From the NCBI GenBank assembly GCA_023459915.1, contig JAEWSN010000066.1, positions 1 through 24,028 of the forward strand: a DNA stretch of 24,028 nt, read 5' to 3'. The notes below the pieces were generated by a model. That model had not been told where the DNA came from. It did not search any database and saw nothing but the letters and a program-made list of their open reading frames with translations. The stretch comes from Bacillota bacterium. GTDB taxonomy: Bacteria > Bacillota > Clostridia > DSM-8532. The translations under genes were made by a program, and so were the position numbers. Below, piece after piece: positions 15,577-23,769 of the stretch. How positions within the stretch are numbered: position 1 is the stretch's first letter; every line of letters begins with the position of its first letter.

Positions 15577-18012
15577 ATGAGACAGACAGGCAATCAGAAA
15601 AAATCCCGGCTCATGCCGCTGCTGCCGCTTCGCGGCATCGTGGTTTTTCCATACATGATTCTGCATTTTGACGTGGGCCGCGCCAGATCGATCAAGGCGC
15701 TTGAGGATGCCATGCTCAAGGAGCAGACCATTTTCCTGGCAGCCCAGCGTGATCCGTCCGAGGAGGAACCCGGACCGGAGGATATCCACGCCATCGGCAC
15801 CATTGCGCGGGTCAAGCAGCTGCTCCGACTGCCCGGAGACACCATCCGGGTTCTCGTGGAGGGGCTGGACCGCGCGCGCGTTGTCTCCTGGGAATCGGAG
15901 GATCCGTATTTTTCCGTGCTTGTCGAGGAAATCCGTGTGCCGCGCGCAACCCGCAGCAAATCGGAGCTCGAGGCGCTCGCGCGCCAGGTGGTGGAGCATT
16001 TCGAACGCTACGCCAAGCTGACCAACCGCATTTCACCGGATGCCACGCTCTCCGTCAGTGCCATTGACGATTTTTCCCGGCTGCCGGATGTGGTTGCGTC
16101 CAACATGAACTCCAGCGTGGAGGTGAAGCAGACCATTCTGTCGGAACCCTCTCCCAAGCGGCGATTGGAGAAACTGCTCGACCTGCTGGCCAAGGAAATC
16201 GAGATTCTGGAGATTGAGCGAAACATCAACAGCAAGGTCCGCCAGTCCATCGACAAGTCCCAGCGCGAGTATTACCTGCGCGAACAGATGAAGGCCATCC
16301 AGAAGGAGCTTGGCGACAACGACACGGGCGACGAGGGGGACGAGTACCGGGATCGCATTTTGGAAGCGAAGCTGCCCGAGGATGTGGAAAAAAAGGCGCT
16401 CAAGGAATTGGGCCGGCTGCAGAAAATGCACACGTCCTCCGCGGAAAGCGGCGTGATCCGCACGTATCTCGACTGGCTGCTCGATTTGCCGTGGAACGTG
16501 CGCACCGACGAAAACCTGGATCTTGCCAACGCCTCGCGCGTGCTTGACCGGGATCACTATGGGCTGGAGAAGGTCAAGGAGCGGATGGTCGAGTATCTTG
16601 CAGTCCGCCGGTTGCGACACGGTCTGCATGGTCCCATCATCTGCCTCGCCGGACCGCCCGGTGTCGGTAAAACCTCCATTGCGCGATCCATTGCCGAGGC
16701 GCTGAACCGCAAGTATGTGCGGATGTCGCTTGGCGGCGTGCGCGACGAGGCGGAAATCCGCGGCCATCGCCGAACCTATGTGGGCGCCATGCCGGGCCGC
16801 ATCATCAACGCCATCAAGCAGGCGGGCAGCCGCAACCCGCTGATTCTGCTCGACGAGATCGACAAGATGTCCTCCGACTTCCGGGGCGATCCCTCCTCGG
16901 CCATGCTCGAGGTGCTCGACGCCGAACAGAACAAGGATTTCCGGGATCATTACCTGGAACTGCCGTTCGACCTCTCCGACGTGCTGTTCATCACCACCGC
17001 CAACTACAAGGACGCCATTCCGCGCCCGCTGCTCGACCGCATGGAGGTCATCGACATCTCCGGGTATACCGATGAGGAGAAGACCTTCATCGCCTCCCAG
17101 CATCTCATCCCCAAGCAGTTGGAGCTGCATGGGATTCCGGAGGGCCGCCTGCGGTTCGACACCACCGGCATCCGGGAAATCATCCGCCATTACACGCGTG
17201 AGGCGGGTGTGCGCAATCTGGAGCGCGCCATTGCCACCGTATTGCGCAAATGCGCCCGGGAAATCGTCGAGGACGACGCGGTGATGCTGCGTGTCAGCGC
17301 CAAGACCATCAGCAGGTATCTTGGCGCCCGGAAGTACCTTGTTGACAAGAAGAATGAGACCGATGAGGTCGGTGTGGCCAGAGGACTGGCCTGGACCCCG
17401 GTTGGGGGAGACACCCTGTCCATCGAGGTGAGCCTTGTGCCCGGGGAGGGCGCGGTGGAACTGACGGGGCAGCTTGGCGATGTCATGAAGGAATCGGCAC
17501 GAATCGCACGCAGTGTGGTGCGGTTCCGGGCGGACGATTTTGGCATCGATCCCGCCTTCCACAAAAAAACGGACATGCACCTGCATGTGCCCGAGGGCGC
17601 CATCCCCAAGGATGGCCCCTCCGCCGGCATCACGCTGGCGACCGCGATGGTTTCGGCGCTCACTGGCATTCCCGTGCGGCGCAATGTGGCCATGACCGGG
17701 GAAATCACCCTGCGCGGCCGGGTCCTTGCCATCGGGGGACTCAAGGAGAAGTCGCTGGCCGCCTATCGGGCGGGGGTCGACACCATCATCATTCCCTTCG
17801 AGAACAAGAAAGATGTGCAGGACATTCCCGAGAAGGTGCGCGAAAAGCTGACAATCATTCCCGTCAGCCGGTTTGATCAGGTGTTGCGGCAGGCGCTGAC
17901 GCGGATGCCCACGCCCAACCGGCTCAGGCGGAAGACCGACCGGCCCGCGGCCGGGGAGTCCGAAAAGCCGGAGGGGAACACACGGCAGGAACCGCCGGAT
18001 TTGCCCAGCTGA
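15577..18012 (+). CDS. lon: ATP-dependent protease Lon (LonA type)
   Basis: 811 residues; E. coli Lon has 784, the excess being a short N-terminal lead and a C-terminal tail. The LAN substrate-binding domain starts at about residue 13 (LMPLLPLRGIVVFPYMI). A helical region follows, including SQREYYLREQMKAIQKELGD. The AAA+ module has Walker A GPPGVGKT (359-366) and Walker B LILLDEIDKM. The protease domain carries the Ser-Lys dyad: S682 in PKDGPSAGITL and K725 in GGLKEKSLAA, 43 residues apart as in E. coli. Lon degrades misfolded and regulatory proteins in the cytoplasm. The ribosome binding site is weak (GGGGGT) and preceded by the repeat array and inverted repeat. The tail (EGNTRQEPPDLPS) and the stop codon lie in a local duplication. 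It heads the operon with the amidohydrolase 83 bases downstream. Confidence 0.97.
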   Translation: MRQTGNQKKSRLMPLLPLRGIVVFPYMILHFDVGRARSIKALEDAMLKEQTIFLAAQRDPSEEEPGPEDIHAIGTIARVKQLLRLPGDTIRVLVEGLDRARVVSWESEDPYFSVLVEEIRVPRATRSKSELEALARQVVEHFERYAKLTNRISPDATLSVSAIDDFSRLPDVVASNMNSSVEVKQTILSEPSPKRRLEKLLDLLAKEIEILEIERNINSKVRQSIDKSQREYYLREQMKAIQKELGDNDTGDEGDEYRDRILEAKLPEDVEKKALKELGRLQKMHTSSAESGVIRTYLDWLLDLPWNVRTDENLDLANASRVLDRDHYGLEKVKERMVEYLAVRRLRHGLHGPIICLAGPPGVGKTSIARSIAEALNRKYVRMSLGGVRDEAEIRGHRRTYVGAMPGRIINAIKQAGSRNPLILLDEIDKMSSDFRGDPSSAMLEVLDAEQNKDFRDHYLELPFDLSDVLFITTANYKDAIPRPLLDRMEVIDISGYTDEEKTFIASQHLIPKQLELHGIPEGRLRFDTTGIREIIRHYTREAGVRNLERAIATVLRKCAREIVEDDAVMLRVSAKTISRYLGARKYLVDKKNETDEVGVARGLAWTPVGGDTLSIEVSLVPGEGAVELTGQLGDVMKESARIARSVVRFRADDFGIDPAFHKKTDMHLHVPEGAIPKDGPSAGITLATAMVSALTGIPVRRNVAMTGEITLRGRVLAIGGLKEKSLAAYRAGVDTIIIPFENKKDVQDIPEKVREKLTIIPVSRFDQVLRQALTRMPTPNRLRRKTDRPAAGESEKPEGNTRQEPPDLPS

Positions 18013-18068
18013 GCGCTGCAGGAACCGCCGTGTTTGCCGGAACTGCCCAGCTGAGCGCGGCAGGAAAC
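17985..18068 (+). repeat. Tandem duplication spanning the lon stop codon
   Basis: Units starting GCAGGAACCGCCG lie at 17985 and 18018, with a partial third (GCAGGAAAC) at 18060. Each full unit ends in TGCCCAGCTGAGCGC; the second has about 9 extra bases. The lon TGA (18010-18012) lies in the first unit and is repeated, out of use, in the second. Confidence 0.8.
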
Positions 18069-18095
18069 AAGACCGGACGTTGATGAGGAGGACCC

Positions 18096-19277
18096 ATGTT
18101 GATTGTTCGCCATGCGCGTTTGTTGCCGATTGCCACGGAACCGATTGAGGATGGCTGTCTCGTGGCCCATGGGGGCGTGATCCACGCGATGGGCCCGATG
18201 ACGGCGTGTCCCGTACCACAGTCGGGAGACACGGTGCTCGATGCCGGCGGTCGTGTTGTGATGCCCGGACTGGTGGACGCGCACTGTCATGTGGGTGTGT
18301 TCGGTGACGGCATCGGCTTTGAGGGCGACGACGGCAACGAAATGACCGATCCCGTCACCCCGCATCTGCAGGCCATCGATGGCATCCACCATGCGGACAG
18401 GGGCTTTGAGGAGGCGCGCGCGGGCGGTGTCACCACGGTGGTGACCGGACCGGGCAGCGCCAATGTCATCGGGGGACAGTTTGCCGCGCTCAAGACCTAT
18501 GGCCGGACCGTGGACGAGATGGCGTTCCGCGTGCCGTGCGCGATGAAAATCGCGTTTGGCGAGAATCCAAAATCCGTTTATCACGAGAAGCACCAGACAC
18601 CCACCACGCGCATGGCCACGGCTGCAATGCTGCGCGAGCAGCTCAACAAGGCACGGGAATACCTCGACCAGCTTCAGAAGCACAAGCAGGATCCGGAAGA
18701 GCACGACAAGCCCGAATACGACATGAAGCTCGAGGCCCTGCTGCCCGTGCTGCGTGGGGAGCTTGTGGTCAAGGCGCACTGCCACCGCGCCGACGACATT
18801 GTCACGGCGTTGCGGATACGTGCGGAGTACGGGCTGGACATGACCCTCGAGCATGCCACCGAGGCTTGGATGCTCGCCGATGTGATCCGGGAATCCGGCG
18901 TGGATGTCATCCTTGGCCCCATCCTGACCAATCGTTCCAAGCCGGAGCTGCGGCACCAGGAAATCGGCGCGGCCGGCCGGCTCGTGGCGGAGGGCGTGTT
19001 TCCCGCCCTGATGACGGATCATCCCGAAATCCCCATCCAGCATCTGTTGCTGTGTGCCGGTGTGGCGGTGCGCGAGGGCATGCCCCGGGACGCCGCGTTG
19101 CGGGCCGTCACGCTGCGGGCGGCTGAAATCTGTCGCATCCAGGATCGGGTTGGCAGCCTGGAGATCGGCAAGGACGCCGATTTCATTGTGTTGTCCGACG
19201 ATCCGCTGTCCCTGTCCGCCAAGGTGGATGTCACCGTGATTGGCGGCCGGATTGTGTATGAACGGAGCGGCGTCTGA
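18096..19277 (+). CDS. Metal-dependent amidohydrolase (imidazolonepropionase-like)
   Basis: 393 residues, with TGAGGAGGA before the ATG. It shows the amidohydrolase plan: a small N-terminal beta domain (residues 1-58), then the metal-binding VMPGLVDAHCHVG with H63 and H65, GGVTTVVTGPGSANVIGG, K226-AHCH with H228, LEHATEAW with H253, and the catalytic-type Asp D308 in MTDHPEIP. The C-terminal GSLEIGKDADFIVLSDDPLSLSAKVDVTVIGGRIVYE closes the composite beta domain. It is therefore a complete cytoplasmic hydrolase of a C-N bond in an unknown cyclic amide, peptide or similar substrate. It is not hutI or allantoinase as far as I can tell. Its stop codon overlaps the tsaE start (TGATG), so it is translationally coupled to the t6A genes. 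Confidence 0.9.
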   Translation: MLIVRHARLLPIATEPIEDGCLVAHGGVIHAMGPMTACPVPQSGDTVLDAGGRVVMPGLVDAHCHVGVFGDGIGFEGDDGNEMTDPVTPHLQAIDGIHHADRGFEEARAGGVTTVVTGPGSANVIGGQFAALKTYGRTVDEMAFRVPCAMKIAFGENPKSVYHEKHQTPTTRMATAAMLREQLNKAREYLDQLQKHKQDPEEHDKPEYDMKLEALLPVLRGELVVKAHCHRADDIVTALRIRAEYGLDMTLEHATEAWMLADVIRESGVDVILGPILTNRSKPELRHQEIGAAGRLVAEGVFPALMTDHPEIPIQHLLLCAGVAVREGMPRDAALRAVTLRAAEICRIQDRVGSLEIGKDADFIVLSDDPLSLSAKVDVTVIGGRIVYERSGV

Positions 19278-19786
19278 TGCGTCATGAATCGGTGGGGAGC
19301 ATTTCCGAGGAACAGACAGAGGCCGTTGCCATGGCGCTGGCGGCACGCACGCCTCCGGGGGCCACGCTTTGCCTCACCGGCGATCTGGGCGCGGGGAAAA
19401 CGGTGTTTGCCCGCGGCTTCGCCAGGGGGATGGGCATCACCGGGCCCATCACAAGCCCCACCTTCACACTTGTGAACAGCTACGAGGGCCGCATGCCCGA
19501 CGGTTCCCGCCGCACGCTGCACCATTTCGACCTCTACCGGATTTCGGATCCCGACGAACTGCACGATATCGGCTGGGAAGAGTATTTTGACGGTGAGTCG
19601 GTGTGCCTGGTGGAGTGGCCGGATCGCGCGGGTCCATACCTGCCGGCGAACTGTGTTGCGGTGGAAATCCAGCTTGTGGCCCCTGAAACGGAAGCCTCAG
19701 GCCAGGAGGACGGCAATGGGGCGGCCGGCTGGGAAACCAGCTGTCACCGGCAGATACGCATTGATTGGAACAGGGGGCAGGCATGA
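19277..19786 (+). CDS. tsaE: tRNA t6A biosynthesis ATPase TsaE
   Basis: 169 residues; typical members have about 150, the surplus being a polar C-terminal stretch after residue 135. The start overlaps the amidohydrolase stop by one base. Walker A is GDLGAGKT (35-42), followed by the family motifs TSPTFTLVNSYEG, HHFDLYRI and VCLVEWPDR. TsaE is the ATPase that works with TsaB and TsaD to make threonylcarbamoyl-adenosine at position 37 of ANN-decoding tRNAs. It overlaps tsaB by four bases (ATGA). TsaD, the third partner, is not in the window, nor is TsaC, which makes the threonylcarbamoyl-AMP intermediate. Confidence 0.95.
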   Translation: MRHESVGSISEEQTEAVAMALAARTPPGATLCLTGDLGAGKTVFARGFARGMGITGPITSPTFTLVNSYEGRMPDGSRRTLHHFDLYRISDPDELHDIGWEEYFDGESVCLVEWPDRAGPYLPANCVAVEIQLVAPETEASGQEDGNGAAGWETSCHRQIRIDWNRGQA

Positions 19787-20553
19787 GAATTTTTGCGCTC
19801 GACACCGCCTGTGCGACCGCGAGCGGCGCCTTGATGGAAAACGGGGCATTGGTGGCCGAAGCAGCCATTCACGGAACCCGCACGCATTCACAAAAGCTGC
19901 TGCCCATGGTGACGGATCTGTTTGCGCGTGCATCACTTGCGCCGACGGATGTCGATTGCTTTGCCGTTGCGGTTGGCCCCGGCTCCTTTACCGGGCTGCG
20001 CATTGGCGTTGTGACCGCCAAGGGACTCGCGTTCGCCACGGGCAAACCGTTGGTGGGCATCTCCACCCTGGAGGCGCTGGCCTGCACGGTGCCCGCCTGG
20101 CCGGGTGTGGTTTGTCCGGTCATTGACGCGCGCAATCGCCAGGCCTTTTGTGGGTTCTACCGGTTGCCGGAGTTGCCGGGGCAGCTGCCGGTGCCGCTGG
20201 CGGAGGACACGGTGCTCTCTATGGACATCCTGGCGGAACAGCTGGCCATCTTCAATCAGGACGTGTTGCTGGTGGGGGATTGCGCCCTCACCTTTTGCGC
20301 CCTGATTCGTGAAAAATGGCAGTTTGTGGGCCATGTCCGGCACATCACCGCGGCCGATCCGGCGTTTTTCACGACACGGGCCGCCACCACGGCCCGGTTG
20401 GCGGCGTTGCGCCACCCGGACGGTGTGTCCGGGGCATCCGGAGAACCCGGGGATCCTTTAGTGGTTGAGCCCCGGTATCTGCGGGCCTCCCAGGCGGAAC
20501 AGCGCCGGTATGATCTGCTCCCGCGCGATGCCGCGGAACAGGAGCGGCGCTGA
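19783..20553 (+). CDS. tsaB: tRNA t6A biosynthesis protein TsaB
   Basis: 256 residues from the ATG at 19783, which overlaps the tsaE stop; an ATG six codons upstream is less likely. The N-terminus MRIFALDTACATASGAL is the ASKHA-fold first strand, and VDCFAVAVGPGSFTGLRIGVVTAKGLAFATGKPLVGISTLEAL is the TsaB signature. CPVIDARNRQAFCGFY follows. The C-terminal half is more variable and ends in VVEPRYLRASQAEQRR. TsaB is the inactive paralogue that scaffolds TsaD. Its stop overlaps the rimI start by one base. Confidence 0.94.
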   Translation: MRIFALDTACATASGALMENGALVAEAAIHGTRTHSQKLLPMVTDLFARASLAPTDVDCFAVAVGPGSFTGLRIGVVTAKGLAFATGKPLVGISTLEALACTVPAWPGVVCPVIDARNRQAFCGFYRLPELPGQLPVPLAEDTVLSMDILAEQLAIFNQDVLLVGDCALTFCALIREKWQFVGHVRHITAADPAFFTTRAATTARLAALRHPDGVSGASGEPGDPLVVEPRYLRASQAEQRRYDLLPRDAAEQERR

Positions 20554-21023
20554 TGCGGGCAGCGGTGAACATCCGCCGGATGGAAATGTCGGATCTTGAC
20601 GCGCTCGCGGTCCTGGAACAGCGGTGCTTTTCGATTCCCTGGTCCCGCGCGATGCTGGCCGACGAGCTGGAAAACGAGCGCGCCGTGTATCTGGTGGCGG
20701 AACAGGACGACGTGCTGCTGGGATATGCGGGCTGCTGGGTCATCTTTGACGAGGGGCACATCACCAACATCGCCGTGGACCCCGACCACCGGGGTCGGGG
20801 TGTGGGGCGCATGCTGATGGCGGCGCTGCTCGAAGGGCTGGCGGGCGCCGGGGCCACCTCGGCCACGCTGGAGGTGCGGCGCGGCAACGGGGCCGCCATT
20901 TCCCTGTACCGGTCCTTCGGGTTCACCGTTGACGGGCTGCGCCGGGGCTACTACCAGGACAACCAGGAAGATGCCCTTGTGATGTGGAAACGGTTTTCAC
21001 CGACAGAGGAGGAGTTGCCATGA
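20553..21023 (+). CDS. rimI: Ribosomal protein alanine N-acetyltransferase RimI-like
   Basis: 156 residues, the usual length, starting in TGATG coupled to the tsaB stop. The GNAT fold is clear: IRRMEMSDLDALAVLEQRCF, then IPWSRAMLADELEN, HITNIAVDPDHRGRGVGRMLM with the acetyl-CoA loop RGRGVG, and ATLEVRRGNGAAISLYRSFGFTVDGLRRGYYQDNQEDALVMW, the RimI ending. It acetylates the N-terminus of S18 in E. coli, and possibly other proteins. The tsaE-tsaB-rimI order is common in Firmicutes, usually followed by tsaD. Here a Lon-type protease gene follows instead, overlapping by four bases. Confidence 0.93.
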   Translation: MRAAVNIRRMEMSDLDALAVLEQRCFSIPWSRAMLADELENERAVYLVAEQDDVLLGYAGCWVIFDEGHITNIAVDPDHRGRGVGRMLMAALLEGLAGAGATSATLEVRRGNGAAISLYRSFGFTVDGLRRGYYQDNQEDALVMWKRFSPTEEELP

Positions 21024-23428
21024 CCATCTCGCCATTGCCACCCGAAAAGCTGCGTCGTGTGACAGACCCTGCCACGCTGCGGTTTGCAGACACCACCCAG
21101 GTCAAGCCTTCCCGGGAGCTGATAGGACAGCAGCGGGCCGTGGACGCGCTCGACTTCGGGCTTCGGATCAAGCTGGAGGGATACAATATCTACATCAGCG
21201 GCGAGTCCGGTGAGGGCAAGACCCGGTACGCGCTCGATTGCGCGCAGAAGGCCGCACGCCTGATGCCCATTCCCGAGGACTGGGTGCATGTGCACAATTT
21301 CGAGGATTCGGACCAGCCCCGCGCGCTCAACCTCCCGGCCGGCATGGGCCGCGTGTTCAAGAAGGACATGGAGGAGTTCATCCGGGTCATCGAGCAGGAA
21401 ATCGTCAAGGCGTTCGACGGAGAGGATTACCAGGCGGAGCGGACACGCATCATCCGCCAGTTCAAGGACAAGAAGGACCAGCTGGTCGTGGGACTCAACA
21501 CGGCGGCCGGAGAGCACGGCTTCCGCGTCAAGGTCAACCCCTCCGGGATCTGGTTCATGCCGCTGGTGGATGGCAATCCGGTGGACGAGGAGGAGTTCAA
21601 GGAACTCGACGAGCAGGTCAAGAGCGAGCTTTCCCGCAACATGGAGATGCTGCAGAAGGATAGTGCCGACACCATCCGCCGCATCCGCGAGGTGGAGTCG
21701 GAGGCCGAAGAGGCCGTGCGTGAATGGGAAGCCCGGATTGCGCTGTATGCGGTGGGCATGCACATGGACGACCTGCGCGACAAGTACGCGGATCGCGCCA
21801 ACATCCTCGCCTATCTGGATCTGGTGCGCGCGGACATTCTTGCGAATCTTGACGCGCTGCGGACGGAGGACTTTGGTGACGACAACCAGGCCGCGTTCAT
21901 GCAGATGATGATGAAGCGCGGACCGGAGGATGATCCCAGGCAGCGGTACCGCATCAACCTGCTGGTGGACAACAGCCGGCTCCATGGCGCGCCGGTGATC
22001 ATCGACTACAATCCCACCTATGCCAACCTGATGGGCCGTTGCGACTATGAGAATGAAATGGGCGCGATGGTGACGGATTTCACGCGCATCAAGCCCGGGC
22101 TGTTCCATCAGGCGAACGGGGGCTTTCTGATTTTGCAGATGTCCGATCTCGCCGGCAATCCGCAGTCCTTCGAGGCCATCAAGCGCACACTCAAGACCAG
22201 GCTGATCACCATCGAGCCGCCCAAGGACCAGATGAGCCTGGTCGGCGTGGGCAACATCAAGCCCGAACCCGTGCCTGTCAATGTGAAGGTCATTCTGATT
22301 GGCAGCGCGGAGATTTACCACCTGTTGTACAACCTGGATCGTGATTTCCGCAAGCTGTTCAAGATCAAGGCGGATTTTGACGACGAGATGCCCTGGTCGG
22401 ACGAAAACGCCTACCGGGTCGCGCAGTTCATCTCCGCCTGGTGCGAGAAGGAAGGCATGCGGCATTTCGATCGCGAAGGGGTTGCGGCGGTCGTGGATCA
22501 CTGTTCCTGGCTGGTTCAGGATCAGCACAAGCTGACCACCCACTTCAACGACATCGCCTCTGTGCTTGCCGAAGCCGCCACCTGGGCCGAGCTGGACGGG
22601 GCGGGACTTGTGGGGGCCGCGCATGTGAAAAAGGCCGTGGCCCAGCAGCGCCGGCGGTCCAGCAAGTACGACGAGGAGATGCTGGAACTTTACGCGGACG
22701 GCACCCTGATGATCGACACCGATGGCTGGATGACCGGTCAGGTGAACGGCCTGGCGGTGCTTGACATGGGGGATGTCGCGTTCGGCAAGCCGTCCCGCAT
22801 CACCGCCGCCACCTACATGGGCAAGAGCGGCATCGTGGACATTGAGCGCGAGGTGGAAACCGGCGGTGACACGCATACCAAGGGGGTTCTCATCCTCAAT
22901 GGCTATATCGGGAACCGCTTTGCGCAGGAGCTGCCGCTGTCGTTGACCGCCTCCCTCTGTTTTGAACAGCTTTATGGCGGCGTGGAAGGCGACAGCGCGT
23001 CCTCGGCCGAGCTGTTCGCGATTCTGTCGAGCCTGTCGGACCTGCCGATCTATCAGGGGTATGCGGTCACCGGATCGGTCAACCAGCACGGCATGATCCA
23101 GCCGATTGGGGGCGCCACGTTCAAGGTGGAGGGCTTCTTCGAGCTGTGTCGGCATCGCGGGCTCAATGGCAGGCAGGGGGTGATTCTACCCCATCAGAAT
23201 GTCAAGAATCTTGTGTTGTCCGAAGAGGTGGTGCAGGCGGTACGGGAGGGGCTGTTCCACATCTGGCCCATCCGGACCGTCGATGAGGGCATCAGCCTGC
23301 TGACGGGCGTGCCCGCAGGGGAGAAACAGGCGGACGGCACCTGGCCGGAGGATTCGGTCAACGGGCGGGTGAATGCCAAGCTGCGCAAATTCGCCGAGAC
23401 CGTGGCCCGATTCGCGACCGACAAATGA
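21020..23428 (+). CDS. Lon-related ATP-dependent protease, AAA_32/YcbZ class
   Basis: 802 residues from the ATG at 21020, with GAGGAGG upstream and an ATGA overlap with rimI. It begins with the class-typical PLPPEKLRRVTDP. Walker A is GESGEGKT (61-68). A long helical, charged insertion follows (about 105-260), then YNPTYANLMGRCDYENEMGAMVTDF, GLFHQANGGFLILQ and VKVILIGSAEIYHLLYNLDRDFRKLFKIKADF, the AAA+ core with arginine-finger region. The S16 protease domain contains S659 in EGDSASSAEL and K702 in PIGGATFKVEGFF, 43 apart as in Lon, so it is likely active. No membrane segment is seen, unlike archaeal LonB. E. coli YcbZ is the nearest known type; its substrates are not well defined. It ends the operon; no clear terminator follows. 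Confidence 0.9.
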   Translation: MTISPLPPEKLRRVTDPATLRFADTTQVKPSRELIGQQRAVDALDFGLRIKLEGYNIYISGESGEGKTRYALDCAQKAARLMPIPEDWVHVHNFEDSDQPRALNLPAGMGRVFKKDMEEFIRVIEQEIVKAFDGEDYQAERTRIIRQFKDKKDQLVVGLNTAAGEHGFRVKVNPSGIWFMPLVDGNPVDEEEFKELDEQVKSELSRNMEMLQKDSADTIRRIREVESEAEEAVREWEARIALYAVGMHMDDLRDKYADRANILAYLDLVRADILANLDALRTEDFGDDNQAAFMQMMMKRGPEDDPRQRYRINLLVDNSRLHGAPVIIDYNPTYANLMGRCDYENEMGAMVTDFTRIKPGLFHQANGGFLILQMSDLAGNPQSFEAIKRTLKTRLITIEPPKDQMSLVGVGNIKPEPVPVNVKVILIGSAEIYHLLYNLDRDFRKLFKIKADFDDEMPWSDENAYRVAQFISAWCEKEGMRHFDREGVAAVVDHCSWLVQDQHKLTTHFNDIASVLAEAATWAELDGAGLVGAAHVKKAVAQQRRRSSKYDEEMLELYADGTLMIDTDGWMTGQVNGLAVLDMGDVAFGKPSRITAATYMGKSGIVDIEREVETGGDTHTKGVLILNGYIGNRFAQELPLSLTASLCFEQLYGGVEGDSASSAELFAILSSLSDLPIYQGYAVTGSVNQHGMIQPIGGATFKVEGFFELCRHRGLNGRQGVILPHQNVKNLVLSEEVVQAVREGLFHIWPIRTVDEGISLLTGVPAGEKQADGTWPEDSVNGRVNAKLRKFAETVARFATDK

Positions 23429-23483
23429 TCGGGTGGAAGACCGCAACGCCTACGGCGATGTGAATTTCCTGCAAAATTTACCC

Positions 23484-23512
23484 TTGCCAACCTGTATTAT
23501 CGCTGGTATAAT
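23484..23512 (+). promoter_or_regulatory. Sigma-A promoter of the S10 operon
   Basis: -35 TTGCCA (23484-23489), a 17-bp spacer and a perfect -10 TATAAT (23507-23512) extended by TGG. The transcript would start near 23519, leaving a leader of about 250 nt before rpsJ. Confidence 0.82.
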
Positions 23513-23583
23513 GACTCTTGCTGTGACATGGCATACGATGAAGCCGCAGATGGCAGGCTTGGCCTGGGAACTGTGGTGGAGAT

Positions 23584-23690
23584 AGTCCGATTCAAGGAAA
23601 TCGGGCGACTCGTCACTCAACATGGACGTATGGCGCGAACGCGCCCGTGTCTTTGCGTTGCAGCCCTGGGGAAACCTCGGGCTTTTCTCT
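23584..23690 (+). promoter_or_regulatory. S10 operon leader with three hairpins and an attenuator-like terminator
   Basis: Hairpin 1: AGTC+CGATT (23584-23592) with AATCG (23599-23603) and GACT (23607-23610), a 3-nt bulge between. Hairpin 2: GGCGC-GAAC-GCGCC (23632-23645), extended by ACG/CGT. Hairpin 3: AGCCC (23662-23666) with GGGCT (23679-23683) and an inner GGG/CCU pairing capped by a GAAA tetraloop, followed by TTTTCTCTT. The last has terminator form. A 91-codon open frame crosses the leader but overlaps rpsJ and looks spurious. No other gene is visible from 23429 to 23769. Confidence 0.6.
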
Positions 23691-23769
23691 TGGGAAGACG
23701 CGACACACCCGGCCGTGTGGGTACAGATGCTTGGATGCCAGCGACTACATCTTTGAAGGAGGCCTCTGT

